64,000 bases of DNA from Acidobacteriota bacterium (GTDB lineage Bacteria > Acidobacteriota > UBA6911): contig JAAYAJ010000094.1 of assembly GCA_012719455.1 (NCBI GenBank), forward strand, positions 35,651 to 99,650, given 5' to 3'. The first letter of the stretch is position 1. Each line of letters begins with the position of its first letter. The position numbers and the translations under genes are program-made. A model generated the notes under the pieces. The model worked only from the letters and a program-made list of their open reading frames with translations, had not been told where the DNA came from and searched no databases. Shown in pieces: positions 46,125-57,395 of the stretch.

Positions 46125-47081
46125 ATGTTTTTCAAGAAATCCTCCCGCGAAACACCCGAAAAGAAGGCGGGGTTGTTCGAGAGGATGAAGAAGGCCCTGG
46201 GGGCCACCAAGGAAAGCCTGGTCGGCCGGATCGAGGCTGTGCTGGGATCGGTCCCCGCCATCGACGAGGGTGCGCTCGAAGAGCTGGAGGGGACGCTGCT
46301 CGGCGCCGACCTGGGGGTGCGCGTGACCGACCGGGTCATGGGCGCGGTGCGCGCGGCTCACAAAAAGGGGGAGATCCCGAGCCCCGATGCCGCCCGCGGC
46401 GTGATCCGCAACCAACTGCTGGAGATCCTCGAGGTCCCGGAACTCGGCGGCGTGGAGGGGAGCGGGACGCGGCCCGAGGTCTGGATGGTCGTTGGGGTCA
46501 ACGGGACCGGCAAGACCACGACGGTGGGCAAACTCGCTTCCCGGCTGACGGGGGAGGGGCGGAGGATCCTGATCTGCGCGGCTGACACCTTCCGGCCGGC
46601 GGCCATCGAGCAGCTGGCGGTTTGGGCCGAGCGCTCCGGCAGCGAATTGATCCGGAGCCGGATCGGGGGGGATCCCTCGGCGGTGCTCCACGACGCCCTC
46701 TCCGCGGCCGAGGCACGCGCGACCGACCTGGTGCTGGTCGACACGGCCGGTCGGCTGCACACCAAGAGCAACCTGATGATGGAACTGGACAAGATGCGGC
46801 GCGTGGCGGGGCGGAAGGTCCCGGGCGCCCCGCACGAGGTGCTCCTGGTCGTGGACGCCACCACGGGGCAGAACGGGCTGGTGCAGGCGCGGGAATTCAC
46901 CCGCGCGACCGGGGTTACGGGCCTCATCGTCACCAAACTGGACGGCACGGCCAAGGGGGGCATTCTTTTCGGCATCTGCGAGGAACTGGGTATTCCGGTC
47001 CGGTTTATCGGGATCGGGGAAGCGCTCGAAGACCTGCTGGAGTTCTCCCCGGAATCGTTCGTTGATTCCCTGTTTCGGTAG
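46125..47081 (+). CDS. ftsY: Signal recognition particle receptor FtsY
   Basis: SRP-receptor GTPase that delivers ribosomes to the membrane. The 318-residue protein has a short basic N terminus, the N-domain (about 15-95), G1 as GVNGTGKTTT, ADTFRPAAIEQL, VDTAGRLH and TKLDGTAKGG. It lacks the long acidic A-domain of enteric FtsY, like many bacteria. AAAAAGGAG precedes the ATG. Confidence 0.97.
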   Translation: MFFKKSSRETPEKKAGLFERMKKALGATKESLVGRIEAVLGSVPAIDEGALEELEGTLLGADLGVRVTDRVMGAVRAAHKKGEIPSPDAARGVIRNQLLEILEVPELGGVEGSGTRPEVWMVVGVNGTGKTTTVGKLASRLTGEGRRILICAADTFRPAAIEQLAVWAERSGSELIRSRIGGDPSAVLHDALSAAEARATDLVLVDTAGRLHTKSNLMMELDKMRRVAGRKVPGAPHEVLLVVDATTGQNGLVQAREFTRATGVTGLIVTKLDGTAKGGILFGICEELGIPVRFIGIGEALEDLLEFSPESFVDSLFR

Positions 47082-47126
47082 CCGCTCCTCCCTCTCTGTG
47101 GCGCCGTGCGGCGGACTTGGCCTGAG

Positions 47127-47798
47127 TCAGAGTCCGGTCAGCAGCGCCTGGGGATCGGTGAGCGTGATGCGGCGGCCGGAGATCTCGAGCAGCCCCTCCT
47201 CCCGGAGCCGGGCCAGTGCCCGGGTCACGGTCTCACGCGAGGTGCCTACCATCTCCGCCAGGTCCTGGTGGGTGATCTTCAGGTCAATGATGGTGCCGTG
47301 GGCGTCCCGCACCCCGTGCTTTGCGGCCAGGTCGTAAAGCCCCATGCGGATCCGTGCCCCGGCGGTGCGGTGGTTCTGGCTCTGCACCTGCCAGACCTCG
47401 CGCAGGCGCGCGCACAGCACCTGGATGATCTGGAGCATCACCTTTTCGTTGTGGAGGAGGTGCTTGCGAAAATCATCCCCGCTCACGGAGATGATGCGCG
47501 AATCTTCCATGGCCGATACCGTGGCGGGAGACGTCTTGCCGTCGAGCAGCGACATTTCGCCGAAAAAGTCCCCCGCCCGGTGGATGGCGATGATGGTTTC
47601 CTTACCCCCCGCCGCGGATTTGGCGACCTTGACCTTGCCCGACAGCACCAGGTACATGTAGTCCCCCGTCTGCTCCTCCATGAAGATGATCTGGTTCCGG
47701 CGGTAGGAGCGCGCCACGAAAATGTGGGCCAGGGTGTCGAACTCCTCGTCGGTCAGGGTGGAGAAGAGCGGGACCTTGCGGAGCATGTCTGCTTTCAT
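47127..47798 (-). CDS. Crp/Fnr-family transcription regulator
   Basis: A 223-residue regulator. The N-terminal cyclic-nucleotide-binding fold covers about 1-120 (GDYMYLVLSGKVKV, GDFFGEMSLLDG). The C-terminal winged helix has ITHQDLAEMVGTSRETVTRALARL. It has no Fnr-type iron-sulfur cysteines, so a Crp-like ligand or ligand-free mode is likely. It overlaps the upstream gene by four bases, at the end of the amidase operon. Confidence 0.92.
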   Translation of the reverse strand: MKADMLRKVPLFSTLTDEEFDTLAHIFVARSYRRNQIIFMEEQTGDYMYLVLSGKVKVAKSAAGGKETIIAIHRAGDFFGEMSLLDGKTSPATVSAMEDSRIISVSGDDFRKHLLHNEKVMLQIIQVLCARLREVWQVQSQNHRTAGARIRMGLYDLAAKHGVRDAHGTIIDLKITHQDLAEMVGTSRETVTRALARLREEGLLEISGRRITLTDPQALLTGL

Positions 47799-48865
47799 CG
47801 CAACCTCAAGCGTGTAAAAACGGCGTCGTCGTCGGCCACCCGCCTGGTCTTGAGCCGGTGCTGGCGCCGGCGGAACAGGCAGATGGCCGCCAGGGCGCCC
47901 ACCAGGATGGAGGCCACGCTGATCAGCATGACGAAGAGGAAGGAGTTGACGACGGTCCTGAGCAGCGGCAGCGGGACCCCCCAGAGTACCGCGGGACGCT
48001 CCCTTTCGTCATCCAGCCAGCGGACTGAGTAACTGTAGCGTACCCCGTCGAGCAGGGTCTCGGCGGCGGCGGCGGTGACATCCCCCTCTAGCAGGGCCAC
48101 CAGCGGACCCGCCTGGCGACCGTACAGGCGTGCCCTGCGCGCCGGCGCGCCGGGAACGAATTCCTCGAAATAAGCCTCGGCCATCTGCGGGGTGGGGAAG
48201 TCGAGCAGGGTGAGGGTGACGGAGACGCCGCCGAGAGAGTAGCGCGCTCGGGCGATTTCCATGTCGAATCCGGGACGGACGAAGTCGGGCATCCGGCCTG
48301 CGGAGTGCCTTAGCAGGGGGGCGAGTCCCGGATAATACTCGAGCGTGGCTTCTTCCCGCCCCGGTTCGGGGAGCCGGGAGACAAGGGAGGGAACGCGATC
48401 TTCCCGCGGCCCGATGCTGGAGCTCACGCTTGCGGCGATGCGTCCGGGAAGGTCGGCCGAAACCCCGCTCCCCCGCAGGCGCACGAACCTCCTCCCCTGG
48501 GCGAACATCAGGACGCGGTCGTCGCCGGCCCAGGCGTCGCCCGGGGGACCCGCCTCGATCTGGGTGGGCCGCAGCAGGGTCAGCAGGGAATAGGCAGCCC
48601 GGAAATCGCGGAGGGCGATGATCTCCAGGGAGAGGGCGCCGCCCCCGGGCGGCCGCCAGGAGCGGCGGGCGTAAGCGTCGAAGCCGACGTCGGCGATGAG
48701 GCCGCCGTTCTCCACCGCGACGAGCCCGTCCGGGTCATCGAACCCCTTGTCCGAGGCCGCCCCGATCTCGGTAAACTCCCCGGGGGGAGGGAAGAAGGAC
48801 GCCGGCGTCTGGGCTGACGCGGGCGAAAGCAGGGCGAGCAGTGCGAGGATCCGAAAAAATTTCAT
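47795..48865 (-). CDS. Exported protein with C-terminal membrane anchor (DUF6599-like)
   Basis: A 356-residue protein with a signal peptide (MKFFRILALLALLSPASA) and one membrane segment near residues 309-334 followed by a basic tail. The mature part resembles DUF6599 proteins seen in Acidobacteriota (DAYARRSWRPPGGGALSLEI). Role unknown. It starts one base after the amidase stop and overlaps the Crp-family gene, so these are one operon. Confidence 0.75.
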   Translation of the reverse strand: MKFFRILALLALLSPASAQTPASFFPPPGEFTEIGAASDKGFDDPDGLVAVENGGLIADVGFDAYARRSWRPPGGGALSLEIIALRDFRAAYSLLTLLRPTQIEAGPPGDAWAGDDRVLMFAQGRRFVRLRGSGVSADLPGRIAASVSSSIGPREDRVPSLVSRLPEPGREEATLEYYPGLAPLLRHSAGRMPDFVRPGFDMEIARARYSLGGVSVTLTLLDFPTPQMAEAYFEEFVPGAPARRARLYGRQAGPLVALLEGDVTAAAAETLLDGVRYSYSVRWLDDERERPAVLWGVPLPLLRTVVNSFLFVMLISVASILVGALAAICLFRRRQHRLKTRRVADDDAVFTRLRLR

Positions 48866-50629
48866 CTATTTCCTGTCTCGGCGGTGGTGGACGAGGTTGC
48901 TCCCCAGGGTCTCGACATAGCCGACGATCCCGTCATAGAGCGCCTGGGCCATGGCCTTGCGCCCCTCTTCCCGGCTGAGGACCCCTTCGTCCTTGGGGTT
49001 GCTGATAAAGGCGACCTCGGCAAGTATGGAGGGCATCTTCGCGCCGATCAAGACGATAAAGGGAGCGCTGCGGACTCCCCGGTCCTTGGTTGCGGGCAGC
49101 AGCCGGCGCGCCCCGAGGTGCAGCCGCTTCTGCATGATCGAGGCCAGCTCACGGGATTCGGCCGATTTTTCCGCCCGGGCGATCTTCTGGACGAGGTTTT
49201 CCAGTTCGCTGACGCTGCGCATGCTGGTCGCGTTTTCGCGCGCGGCGATCTCCCGTTCAGCGTCGGTGGTGGCGAAATCGAGGTAATAGGTCTCCACCCC
49301 GCTCGTGGAACGGCTACGGCTGCTGTTGGCGTGGATCGAGAGGAAGAGGTCGGCCCGGTAGTGGTTGGCCAGCGCCGTGCGCTCCTCGAGAGATACGTAC
49401 ACGTCCGTGTCGCGGGTCAGGAACACCTGGGCGCCCATCCCCTGTTCGAGCAGCGTCTTGAGTTCGCGGGCGATGGCCAGGGTAAGGTCCTTCTCAAGCA
49501 ATCCATTGGGTCCGACGGTCCCCAGGTCGTTCCCGCCGTGGCCGGGATCGAGGACGATGCGGCCGATTTTCAGCCCCAGCATCCGGGTGAGGGTCCGATC
49601 CCCTTGGCTTGTCTTGGGCGTCGGCTGGGGGGTCTCCTTCGGGGGCGCCGGCGCCGCCGCGGCGGCGGGTGGGGGCGCCGGGGTGGTTGTCACGGCGCTG
49701 GGTGGAGGCGCCGGGGGCGTCACGACGGCGGGTGGGGGCGCCGGGGTCGTGGTGACGGCGAGCTCGGGCGCCTGCGCCGGCCCCGGTGCGGAGCGGCGGA
49801 GGTCGATTTCGATGCGGAAGGGGTTTTCCATCTCCCTGACTCCGTACTCCACCCCGGGGCCGACATCGAGCACCACCCGGACGGTGTCCGAACGGAAGCG
49901 CCCCACCCGTATCCGGTGGAGAGGGTCGCTTCCGACCGGGATGGAGCGGTCGGATAAACCTTCGGCCAGGTCCGTCCCGGCCAGGTCGAAATATATCCTC
50001 TCCGGGTTGACGAGCCGGGCGCGGCTGTAGGCCGTCTTGCGGTCGAGGTCGATCGTGACGCGGGTGGCGTCGTCAAGGGAAAAGAAGCGCACGCCCAGGA
50101 CCAGGGCGCGTCCCGGCTCTTCGCGCAACACCGGGGGCGGGGGGGCGCCCGAAATCGTCACCGGCGCGGTTGTGGGGGCCTCGGGCGAGGCTGCGGCGGG
50201 GGGAGAGGGTTCCTTCCCGGCACGGAGTGCGGCCGCCCGCTGACGGGCGTCCCGCGCGCCGCGGCTGGAAGGGTAGTCGCGGGCCAGAAACTCGAAGCGG
50301 GCGGCCGCGGTCCGGAGATCCTCCGCAGTACCGAACTTTTCCCCCATGCGCTGGTACAGCAACCCCTCCTGGTAGAGCGCGTCGGGGGCGTGGGTGTAAT
50401 GAGGGTCGTAGAGGTAAGCCCTGCGAAAACCGTGCGCGCACCGGGCGTAGTCGGCTCGGGGGGCTTCGGTGTCGATCCGCTCGCAGCATTCGAGGGCGTC
50501 GCGGTAGGAGCGTTCCGCCTTTTCCCGTTCCCAGGCGGGCGCGGCGGGACAGAAGGAGAGGAGGAGCATTGCGGCAAGCAAGCAGTAAGCCGCAGAAAAG
50601 ATCCTCTCCCGGCGCGGGGCCCGCATCAT
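48866..50629 (-). CDS. N-acetylmuramoyl-L-alanine amidase with TPR and AMIN domains
   Basis: A 587-residue cell-wall hydrolase. Signal peptide, then a TPR-like helical part (about 35-130), an AMIN domain (about 170-270), a Pro/Ala/Thr-rich linker (about 280-340) and a C-terminal Amidase_3 domain. The latter has zinc-binding DPGHGG, SIHANSS and EVAFISNP with the catalytic Glu. This AmiC-like layout targets septal peptidoglycan. A promoter 7 bases upstream predicts a leaderless mRNA. Confidence 0.93.
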   Translation of the reverse strand: MMRAPRRERIFSAAYCLLAAMLLLSFCPAAPAWEREKAERSYRDALECCERIDTEAPRADYARCAHGFRRAYLYDPHYTHAPDALYQEGLLYQRMGEKFGTAEDLRTAAARFEFLARDYPSSRGARDARQRAAALRAGKEPSPPAAASPEAPTTAPVTISGAPPPPVLREEPGRALVLGVRFFSLDDATRVTIDLDRKTAYSRARLVNPERIYFDLAGTDLAEGLSDRSIPVGSDPLHRIRVGRFRSDTVRVVLDVGPGVEYGVREMENPFRIEIDLRRSAPGPAQAPELAVTTTPAPPPAVVTPPAPPPSAVTTTPAPPPAAAAAPAPPKETPQPTPKTSQGDRTLTRMLGLKIGRIVLDPGHGGNDLGTVGPNGLLEKDLTLAIARELKTLLEQGMGAQVFLTRDTDVYVSLEERTALANHYRADLFLSIHANSSRSRSTSGVETYYLDFATTDAEREIAARENATSMRSVSELENLVQKIARAEKSAESRELASIMQKRLHLGARRLLPATKDRGVRSAPFIVLIGAKMPSILAEVAFISNPKDEGVLSREEGRKAMAQALYDGIVGYVETLGSNLVHHRRDRK

Positions 50630-50635
50630 GTCGAG

Positions 50636-50664
50636 ATCATAGACAGGGTTAAAGGGGTTGTCAA
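50636..50664 (-). promoter_or_regulatory. Promoter of the amidase operon
   Basis: Minus strand TTGACA (50664-50659), 17-base spacer, TATGAT (50641-50636). Near-perfect. The ATG at 50629 lies seven bases beyond, so transcription should start on the initiation codon (leaderless). Confidence 0.75.
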
Positions 50665-50722
50665 GGCATCAGAGTTAGAAGCTATTGATAATGAAGGTCT
50701 TAACTGGATAGATCTCCGCGGC

Positions 50723-51379
50723 TCATTCGAAGCTGGGGACGTTGGTCACGTGCAGCACCCCGGTGTCGTCGTAATAGCGGTACAGTACCGGGACCTCCTC
50801 TTTCCGGGCGATCTCCCCGGCCTTCTGGTAGCTTTCCGTGATCTGTCGGACGTAGTTCTCGGTTTCACGGATCCGGGGCACCCGGCCCAGGCGGCCCACC
50901 AGGTTTTCCCCCGCGTTGTAGGCGGCGAGGCTCAACTCCAGGTCGTTGTTGAAACGGTCCATCAGCATGCGGAAGTAACCGACCCCGCCCCGGACGTTCT
51001 GTTCGGGGTCAAAACTGTCTTTCACCCCCAGCCATTCGGCTGTCGCCGGCATCAGCTGCATCAGTCCCTGGGCCCCCTTGGGCGAAACGGCCCGCGGGTT
51101 GAAGTTCGATTCGGTCTTGATGATGGAGCGGATCAGGGTGGAGTCGACGCCGTAATCGAGCGAGGCACGTTCGATGATGTCGTCGAGCGAAGCTTCCGGT
51201 TCCTCGGCGGGCTCCGCCGGCTGCCCCAAAACGATGAGGTTCTCAACCATCCCAACCGGGGGGATGTTGGTGAAGACCGGCATGCCCTGTTCGTCGCTAA
51301 AGAAAAAGAGGTTTTCGGCGAGGCAGGGGCTTGCCGCGAGGGACAGCAGAAGCAGGATCGGCAGACAGATTCGAAGCAT
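50723..51379 (-). CDS. Lytic transglycosylase (SLT domain) flanked by DUF4124-like motifs
   Basis: A 218-residue periplasmic muramidase. Signal peptide (MLRICLPILLLLSLAASPCLA). The SLT domain (about 65-175) has IIKTESNFNPRAVSPKGAQG with catalytic Glu, LMQLMPATA and LSLAAYNAGE. Before and after it are similar short motifs, DEQGMPVFTNIP and DDTGVLHVTNVP, resembling DUF4124. AGGAG precedes ATG 51379. Confidence 0.92.
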   Translation of the reverse strand: MLRICLPILLLLSLAASPCLAENLFFFSDEQGMPVFTNIPPVGMVENLIVLGQPAEPAEEPEASLDDIIERASLDYGVDSTLIRSIIKTESNFNPRAVSPKGAQGLMQLMPATAEWLGVKDSFDPEQNVRGGVGYFRMLMDRFNNDLELSLAAYNAGENLVGRLGRVPRIRETENYVRQITESYQKAGEIARKEEVPVLYRYYDDTGVLHVTNVPSFE

Positions 51380-51460
51380 TGTCACTCCTGAAGCATATCG
51401 ACCTTTCTTATCGGAGCAAACCGCAAATTTCATCTTGGAAAAACTTCCCGCCGGCGGGGA

Positions 51461-54100
<2,640 letters not shown>

Positions 54101-54101
54101 T

Positions 54102-54599
54102 TCAATCTCCTGTTTCAAGGCGGCGCGCAAGCGCCGCGGGGAGCAGGCGCCGGAGGGCGCCGGTTATCTGGTCCGGGTCGAAGCCGCGCCGGGCGAGGGC
54201 GGAGGCGAGGCTCCGGGCCTCGGCGGGGGTACGGGGAACGCCGCGCCGTGCCAGGAGCCGGTCGATCCCGGCCCCGAGCCCGAAGTCCTCCCCCAGGTCC
54301 TCCCGCGCGCGCCCCAGCGCCGTTTCGACCACGCACGGGGCCACCCCGCTCCGCCGCAGGGCGGACTCCACCCTGGACGGTCCCCATCCCTGTCGTTGCA
54401 TGCGCCGGAGGGCGAAAGTATACGCGTAATCGGCGTCGTTGAGAAGGTCGAGCTGCTCGAGCCGGTCGAGTACCGGCGCGACCGGGATTCCCGCCGCCGC
54501 GCGTTCCAGGCGCGCCCCCAGGTCGGCGCGGCTCCAGCGTCGGCGCGCCAGCAGCGCTGCGGCCTGTTTCATCAGATCGGGATCGGGTCGGGTATCCAT
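54102..54599 (-). CDS. recX: RecX-family regulatory protein
   Basis: A 165-residue RecX, which modulates RecA filaments. The family pattern of three-helix repeats is visible: AAALLARRRWSRADLGARL, LEQLDLLNDADYAYTF, RRMQRQGWGPSRVESALRR, and a last repeat ALARRGFDPDQITGAL. It is followed by alaS with one base between stop and start, as in many genomes where recX is linked to alaS. No recA in the window. No ribosome site is visible at ATG 54599. Confidence 0.88.
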   Translation of the reverse strand: MDTRPDPDLMKQAAALLARRRWSRADLGARLERAAAGIPVAPVLDRLEQLDLLNDADYAYTFALRRMQRQGWGPSRVESALRRSGVAPCVVETALGRAREDLGEDFGLGAGIDRLLARRGVPRTPAEARSLASALARRGFDPDQITGALRRLLPAALARRLETGD

Positions 54600-54601
54600 C
54601 G

Positions 54602-54641
54602 GCTGTCACCGCAAGCGCCCTGCGGCGCTCCCGGTGACAGC
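54602..54641 (-). terminator. Hairpin after pilT and before recX
   Basis: GCTGTCACCG (54602-54611) pairs perfectly with 54632-54641, and a nested AGCGCC/GGCGCT stem sits inside with a 4-base loop. No T-tract follows. It lies between the pilT stop and the recX ATG and may insulate the two or hide the recX ribosome site. Confidence 0.6.
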
Positions 54642-54656
54642 ATACCATCAACGCGG

Positions 54657-55775
54657 CTAGCGGGTCAGTTCGTTCTGCATCGATTCGATGGCCGCGTCCT
54701 TGGTGGTGTAGATCCCCTGGATCCGGAGCTTGAATTCCTCCGGGTTGGTCGAGTAGGCGAAGGCATCCTCGAGCGAGATGCGCCCGGCGCTGTAATGGTC
54801 GTAGATCGACTGGTCGAACGTCTGCATCCCGTACTGGGAGGTTCCCGCCGCCAACGCCTCGCGGATGAGGCGGGTCTTGTCGGCATCGACGATGTAACTG
54901 CGGATCAGCTCGGTGGTGCGCAGGATCTCGATGGCGGGGATGCGGCCCGGGATGTCGCTGCGCCGCATCAGGCGCATGGAGACGATGGCGCGCAGGACCA
55001 TCGACAGCTGCAGGCGGATCTGCCGGTGCTGGTGGACCGGGAAGGCGGTCGTGATCCGGTTGATGGTTTCCACCGCGTCCAGGGTGTGCAGGGTGCTGAA
55101 GACCATGTGCCCGGTCTCGGCGGCCACCAGGGCCGTCTCGATGGTCTCTGCGTCGCGCATCTCGCCGACGAGGATCGTGTCCGGGTCCTGGCGCAGGCTG
55201 CTGCGCAGGGCGGCCGCGAAGCTCGTGGCGTCCACCCCGATTTCGCGCTGGCTGATGAGGCTCAGCCGGTCGTTGTAGGAGAACTCGATCGGGTCCTCGA
55301 TGGTGATGATGTGGCGGGTGAAATTCTCGTTGATGTAGTTGAGCATCGAGGCGATGGTGGTCGATTTCCCCGAACCGGTGGTCCCGGTCACCAGCACCAG
55401 CCCCCGTCTTTCCTCCGCGATGGTCCGGAGCACCGGGGGGAGAAAAAGCTCGTCGAAGGAGAGGATACGGGTGGGGACGGCGCGGACGGCTATCGAGACG
55501 TTTCCACGCTGCTGGAACACGTTGATGCGGAAGCGGCCCAGCCCCCGCACCCCGTAGCCGATGTCGACTTCGGCGGCGTTGCGGAAGCGCTCCTTCTGCT
55601 TGCTGTTCATGATGGAAAACGCCATCATGAGCGAATCCTCCTTGTCCAGCTTCCCCTGGTCCGCGAGCGGCACAAGTTCGCCGTTGATGCGCAGGTGGGG
55701 GAAGCAGTCGACCTTCAGGTGCAGGTCCGAGGCTCCCTTGGAGACCATGGTTCGCAGCAGGGTGTCGAGATTCAT
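54657..55775 (-). CDS. pilT: Type IV pilus retraction ATPase PilT-family protein
   Basis: A 372-residue secretion ATPase. The N-terminal PAS-like domain starts MNLDTLLRTMVSKGASDLHLK. The ATPase domain has Walker A GTTGSGKST, the Asp box TIEDPIEFSY, Walker B ILVGEMRDAETIETAL and the His box TGHMVFSTLHT. The C-terminal end differs from classic PilT and could fit PilU, with GMQTFDQSIYDHYSAG. No pilin or other pilus gene is nearby. Confidence 0.93.
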   Translation of the reverse strand: MNLDTLLRTMVSKGASDLHLKVDCFPHLRINGELVPLADQGKLDKEDSLMMAFSIMNSKQKERFRNAAEVDIGYGVRGLGRFRINVFQQRGNVSIAVRAVPTRILSFDELFLPPVLRTIAEERRGLVLVTGTTGSGKSTTIASMLNYINENFTRHIITIEDPIEFSYNDRLSLISQREIGVDATSFAAALRSSLRQDPDTILVGEMRDAETIETALVAAETGHMVFSTLHTLDAVETINRITTAFPVHQHRQIRLQLSMVLRAIVSMRLMRRSDIPGRIPAIEILRTTELIRSYIVDADKTRLIREALAAGTSQYGMQTFDQSIYDHYSAGRISLEDAFAYSTNPEEFKLRIQGIYTTKDAAIESMQNELTR

Positions 55776-55892
55776 GCCGTGTCCTCTCCCGGGCGGATAG
55801 GCCGCCGTCGCTATCGCTATCGGCGCGCCGGGGCCGGGACGATAGGTTTTCGTGCCGATCCCGCTGCGCCGGACCGAGGGGGGACTCTCTCC

Positions 55893-55921
55893 TTGACTGG
55901 TCCCGGTCCATTCCGTAAGAT
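55893..55921 (+). promoter_or_regulatory. Candidate promoter with near-leaderless start
   Basis: TTGACT (55893-55898), 17-base spacer, TAAGAT (55916-55921). Transcription would begin near 55928, three bases before the ATG at 55931. Confidence 0.55.
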
Positions 55922-55930
55922 TCTATCCCT

Positions 55931-56359
55931 ATGGAAACACGACCTGTACAGGACCCGGAGGCCACGGGCACGCTGGGTTTTCCTCCCGTCGGGACCCCGA
56001 AAACCCTCGCCGCCTGCGTCGGCGCGGCCATCGTGCCGGGGCTGGGACACGCGCTGCTGGGGAAATGGGACCGCGCCGCGGTGTTTTTCTGCTCCATCGG
56101 CCTGATGGTGACGATCGGGATCTGGTTCGACGGCAGGTTGTGGAGCCCCGATTTCGACGGCATCGTCGCCGCGCTCAAGTTCGTGGCCGAGGCGGGAGCG
56201 GGGGTGTTCTACTGGATCCCCTGGCTGCAGGGGGCCGGCATCGGCGACCCCACAGCCTATACCTACGACTACGCCAACGTTTTTCTCTACGTCGCGGGCC
56301 TGCTCAACATGCTGGTGATCGTGGACGTGTTCGACATCGCCAAGGGAAGGAAGCCATGA
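55931..56359 (+). CDS. Small membrane protein (DUF6677-like)
   Basis: 142 residues with three or four hydrophobic segments (LAACVGAAIVPGLGHALLG, AVFFCSIGLMVTIGIWF, ANVFLYVAGLLNMLVIVDVF). The PGLGHALLGKW motif resembles DUF6677 proteins, which I associate with Acidobacteriota. Function unknown. It overlaps the next small gene by four bases. Confidence 0.72.
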   Translation: METRPVQDPEATGTLGFPPVGTPKTLAACVGAAIVPGLGHALLGKWDRAAVFFCSIGLMVTIGIWFDGRLWSPDFDGIVAALKFVAEAGAGVFYWIPWLQGAGIGDPTAYTYDYANVFLYVAGLLNMLVIVDVFDIAKGRKP

Positions 56360-56529
56360 AGAGCCACTTCGCCATGATGGTCGTCTTCAGCATCCTGACC
56401 TCGCTCGTGATCGCGTTCATCGCCAAGAACGGAGCCCGGGAACGGACGCGCTATTTCCTCTTCCTGCTCGGCGCCTTCGTCCTCCTTTCCATCGTGGCGG
56501 GCTGGCTGATGTACCCGTTCCCCTTCTAG
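56356..56529 (+). CDS. Small two-segment membrane protein
   Basis: 57 residues with two membrane segments (MMVVFSILTSLVIAFIA, YFLFLLGAFVLLSIVAGWLM) joined by a short basic loop. GGGAAGG precedes the ATG, which overlaps the stop of the previous gene. Probably works with its neighbour. Too short for many gene callers. Confidence 0.7.
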   Translation: MKSHFAMMVVFSILTSLVIAFIAKNGARERTRYFLFLLGAFVLLSIVAGWLMYPFPF

Positions 56530-56553
56530 CCGGCCGTTCCCTCCGGGGGTCTC

Positions 56554-57297
56554 ATGCAGATGCTGGGCAAGAGAGCGATCGTGACCGGCGGGGCGCGCGG
56601 CATCGGGCGCGCCATCTGCCTCGAACTGGCCCGCCGGGGGTGCGACATCGCCTTCACCTACAGCCGGAGTTCCGCCGAAGCCGATACCCTCCGGGAAGAG
56701 ATCCTCGCCCTGGGGCGCCGGGTGTGGGCCTTCCAGGCGGACGTCCGATCCTGCTCGGGGGCCGAGGAGGTCGTGCGCCAGGTGTGCGCAGGCGCGCGCG
56801 GGGTCGATTTCCTTGTCAACAACGCCGGGATCGCCCGGGACCGGCTGATCCTGCGCATGAGCGAGAGCGACTGGGACGAGGTGATCGGAACCAACCTCAA
56901 GGGCGCCTTCAACTTCTGCCGGGCGGCGGCTCCTTTCATGCTCCGGGCGCGCTCGGGCGTCATCCTGAACCTCTCCTCGGTAAGCGGCCTGCACGGGGCG
57001 CCGGGACAGGCCAACTATTCCGCCTCCAAGGCGGGGCTGATCGGGCTGACCAAGGCGTTGGCCCGGGAGCTGTCCGGCCGCGGCATCCGGGTGAACGCGC
57101 TGGCGCTCGGGTTCGTCGACACCGAAATGACCCGCAGCCTATCCCCCGCGTATCGCGAGCGCGCCCTTGGCGAGATCCCGCTCGGCCGTTTCGGCACGGT
57201 TGCGGAGGTGGCCCGGATCGCCGCCTTCCTCCTCTCCGAGGACGCCTCCTACATCACCGGGCAGGTGGTGCAGGCCGACGGGGGGCTGGCCATCTGA
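56554..57297 (+). CDS. SDR-family oxidoreductase, FabG-like
   Basis: A 247-residue short-chain dehydrogenase. Cofactor site TGGARGIG, then NNAGI, catalytic Ser in SSVSG and YSASK with Tyr and Lys, and a C-terminal ITGQVVQADGG. Closest to 3-oxoacyl-ACP reductases, but no acyl-carrier or fatty-acid genes are adjacent, so the substrate is open. Confidence 0.88.
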   Translation: MQMLGKRAIVTGGARGIGRAICLELARRGCDIAFTYSRSSAEADTLREEILALGRRVWAFQADVRSCSGAEEVVRQVCAGARGVDFLVNNAGIARDRLILRMSESDWDEVIGTNLKGAFNFCRAAAPFMLRARSGVILNLSSVSGLHGAPGQANYSASKAGLIGLTKALARELSGRGIRVNALALGFVDTEMTRSLSPAYRERALGEIPLGRFGTVAEVARIAAFLLSEDASYITGQVVQADGGLAI

Positions 57298-57395
57298 AAC
57301 CGGCGCGGCAGGCGACATTTCGTTGGCACTTTTCGCTCCTCCTTCATTAGACCTTTGTAGCGGTGCATTTTTTCACCCCTTGTCGGCTGGTGGGT

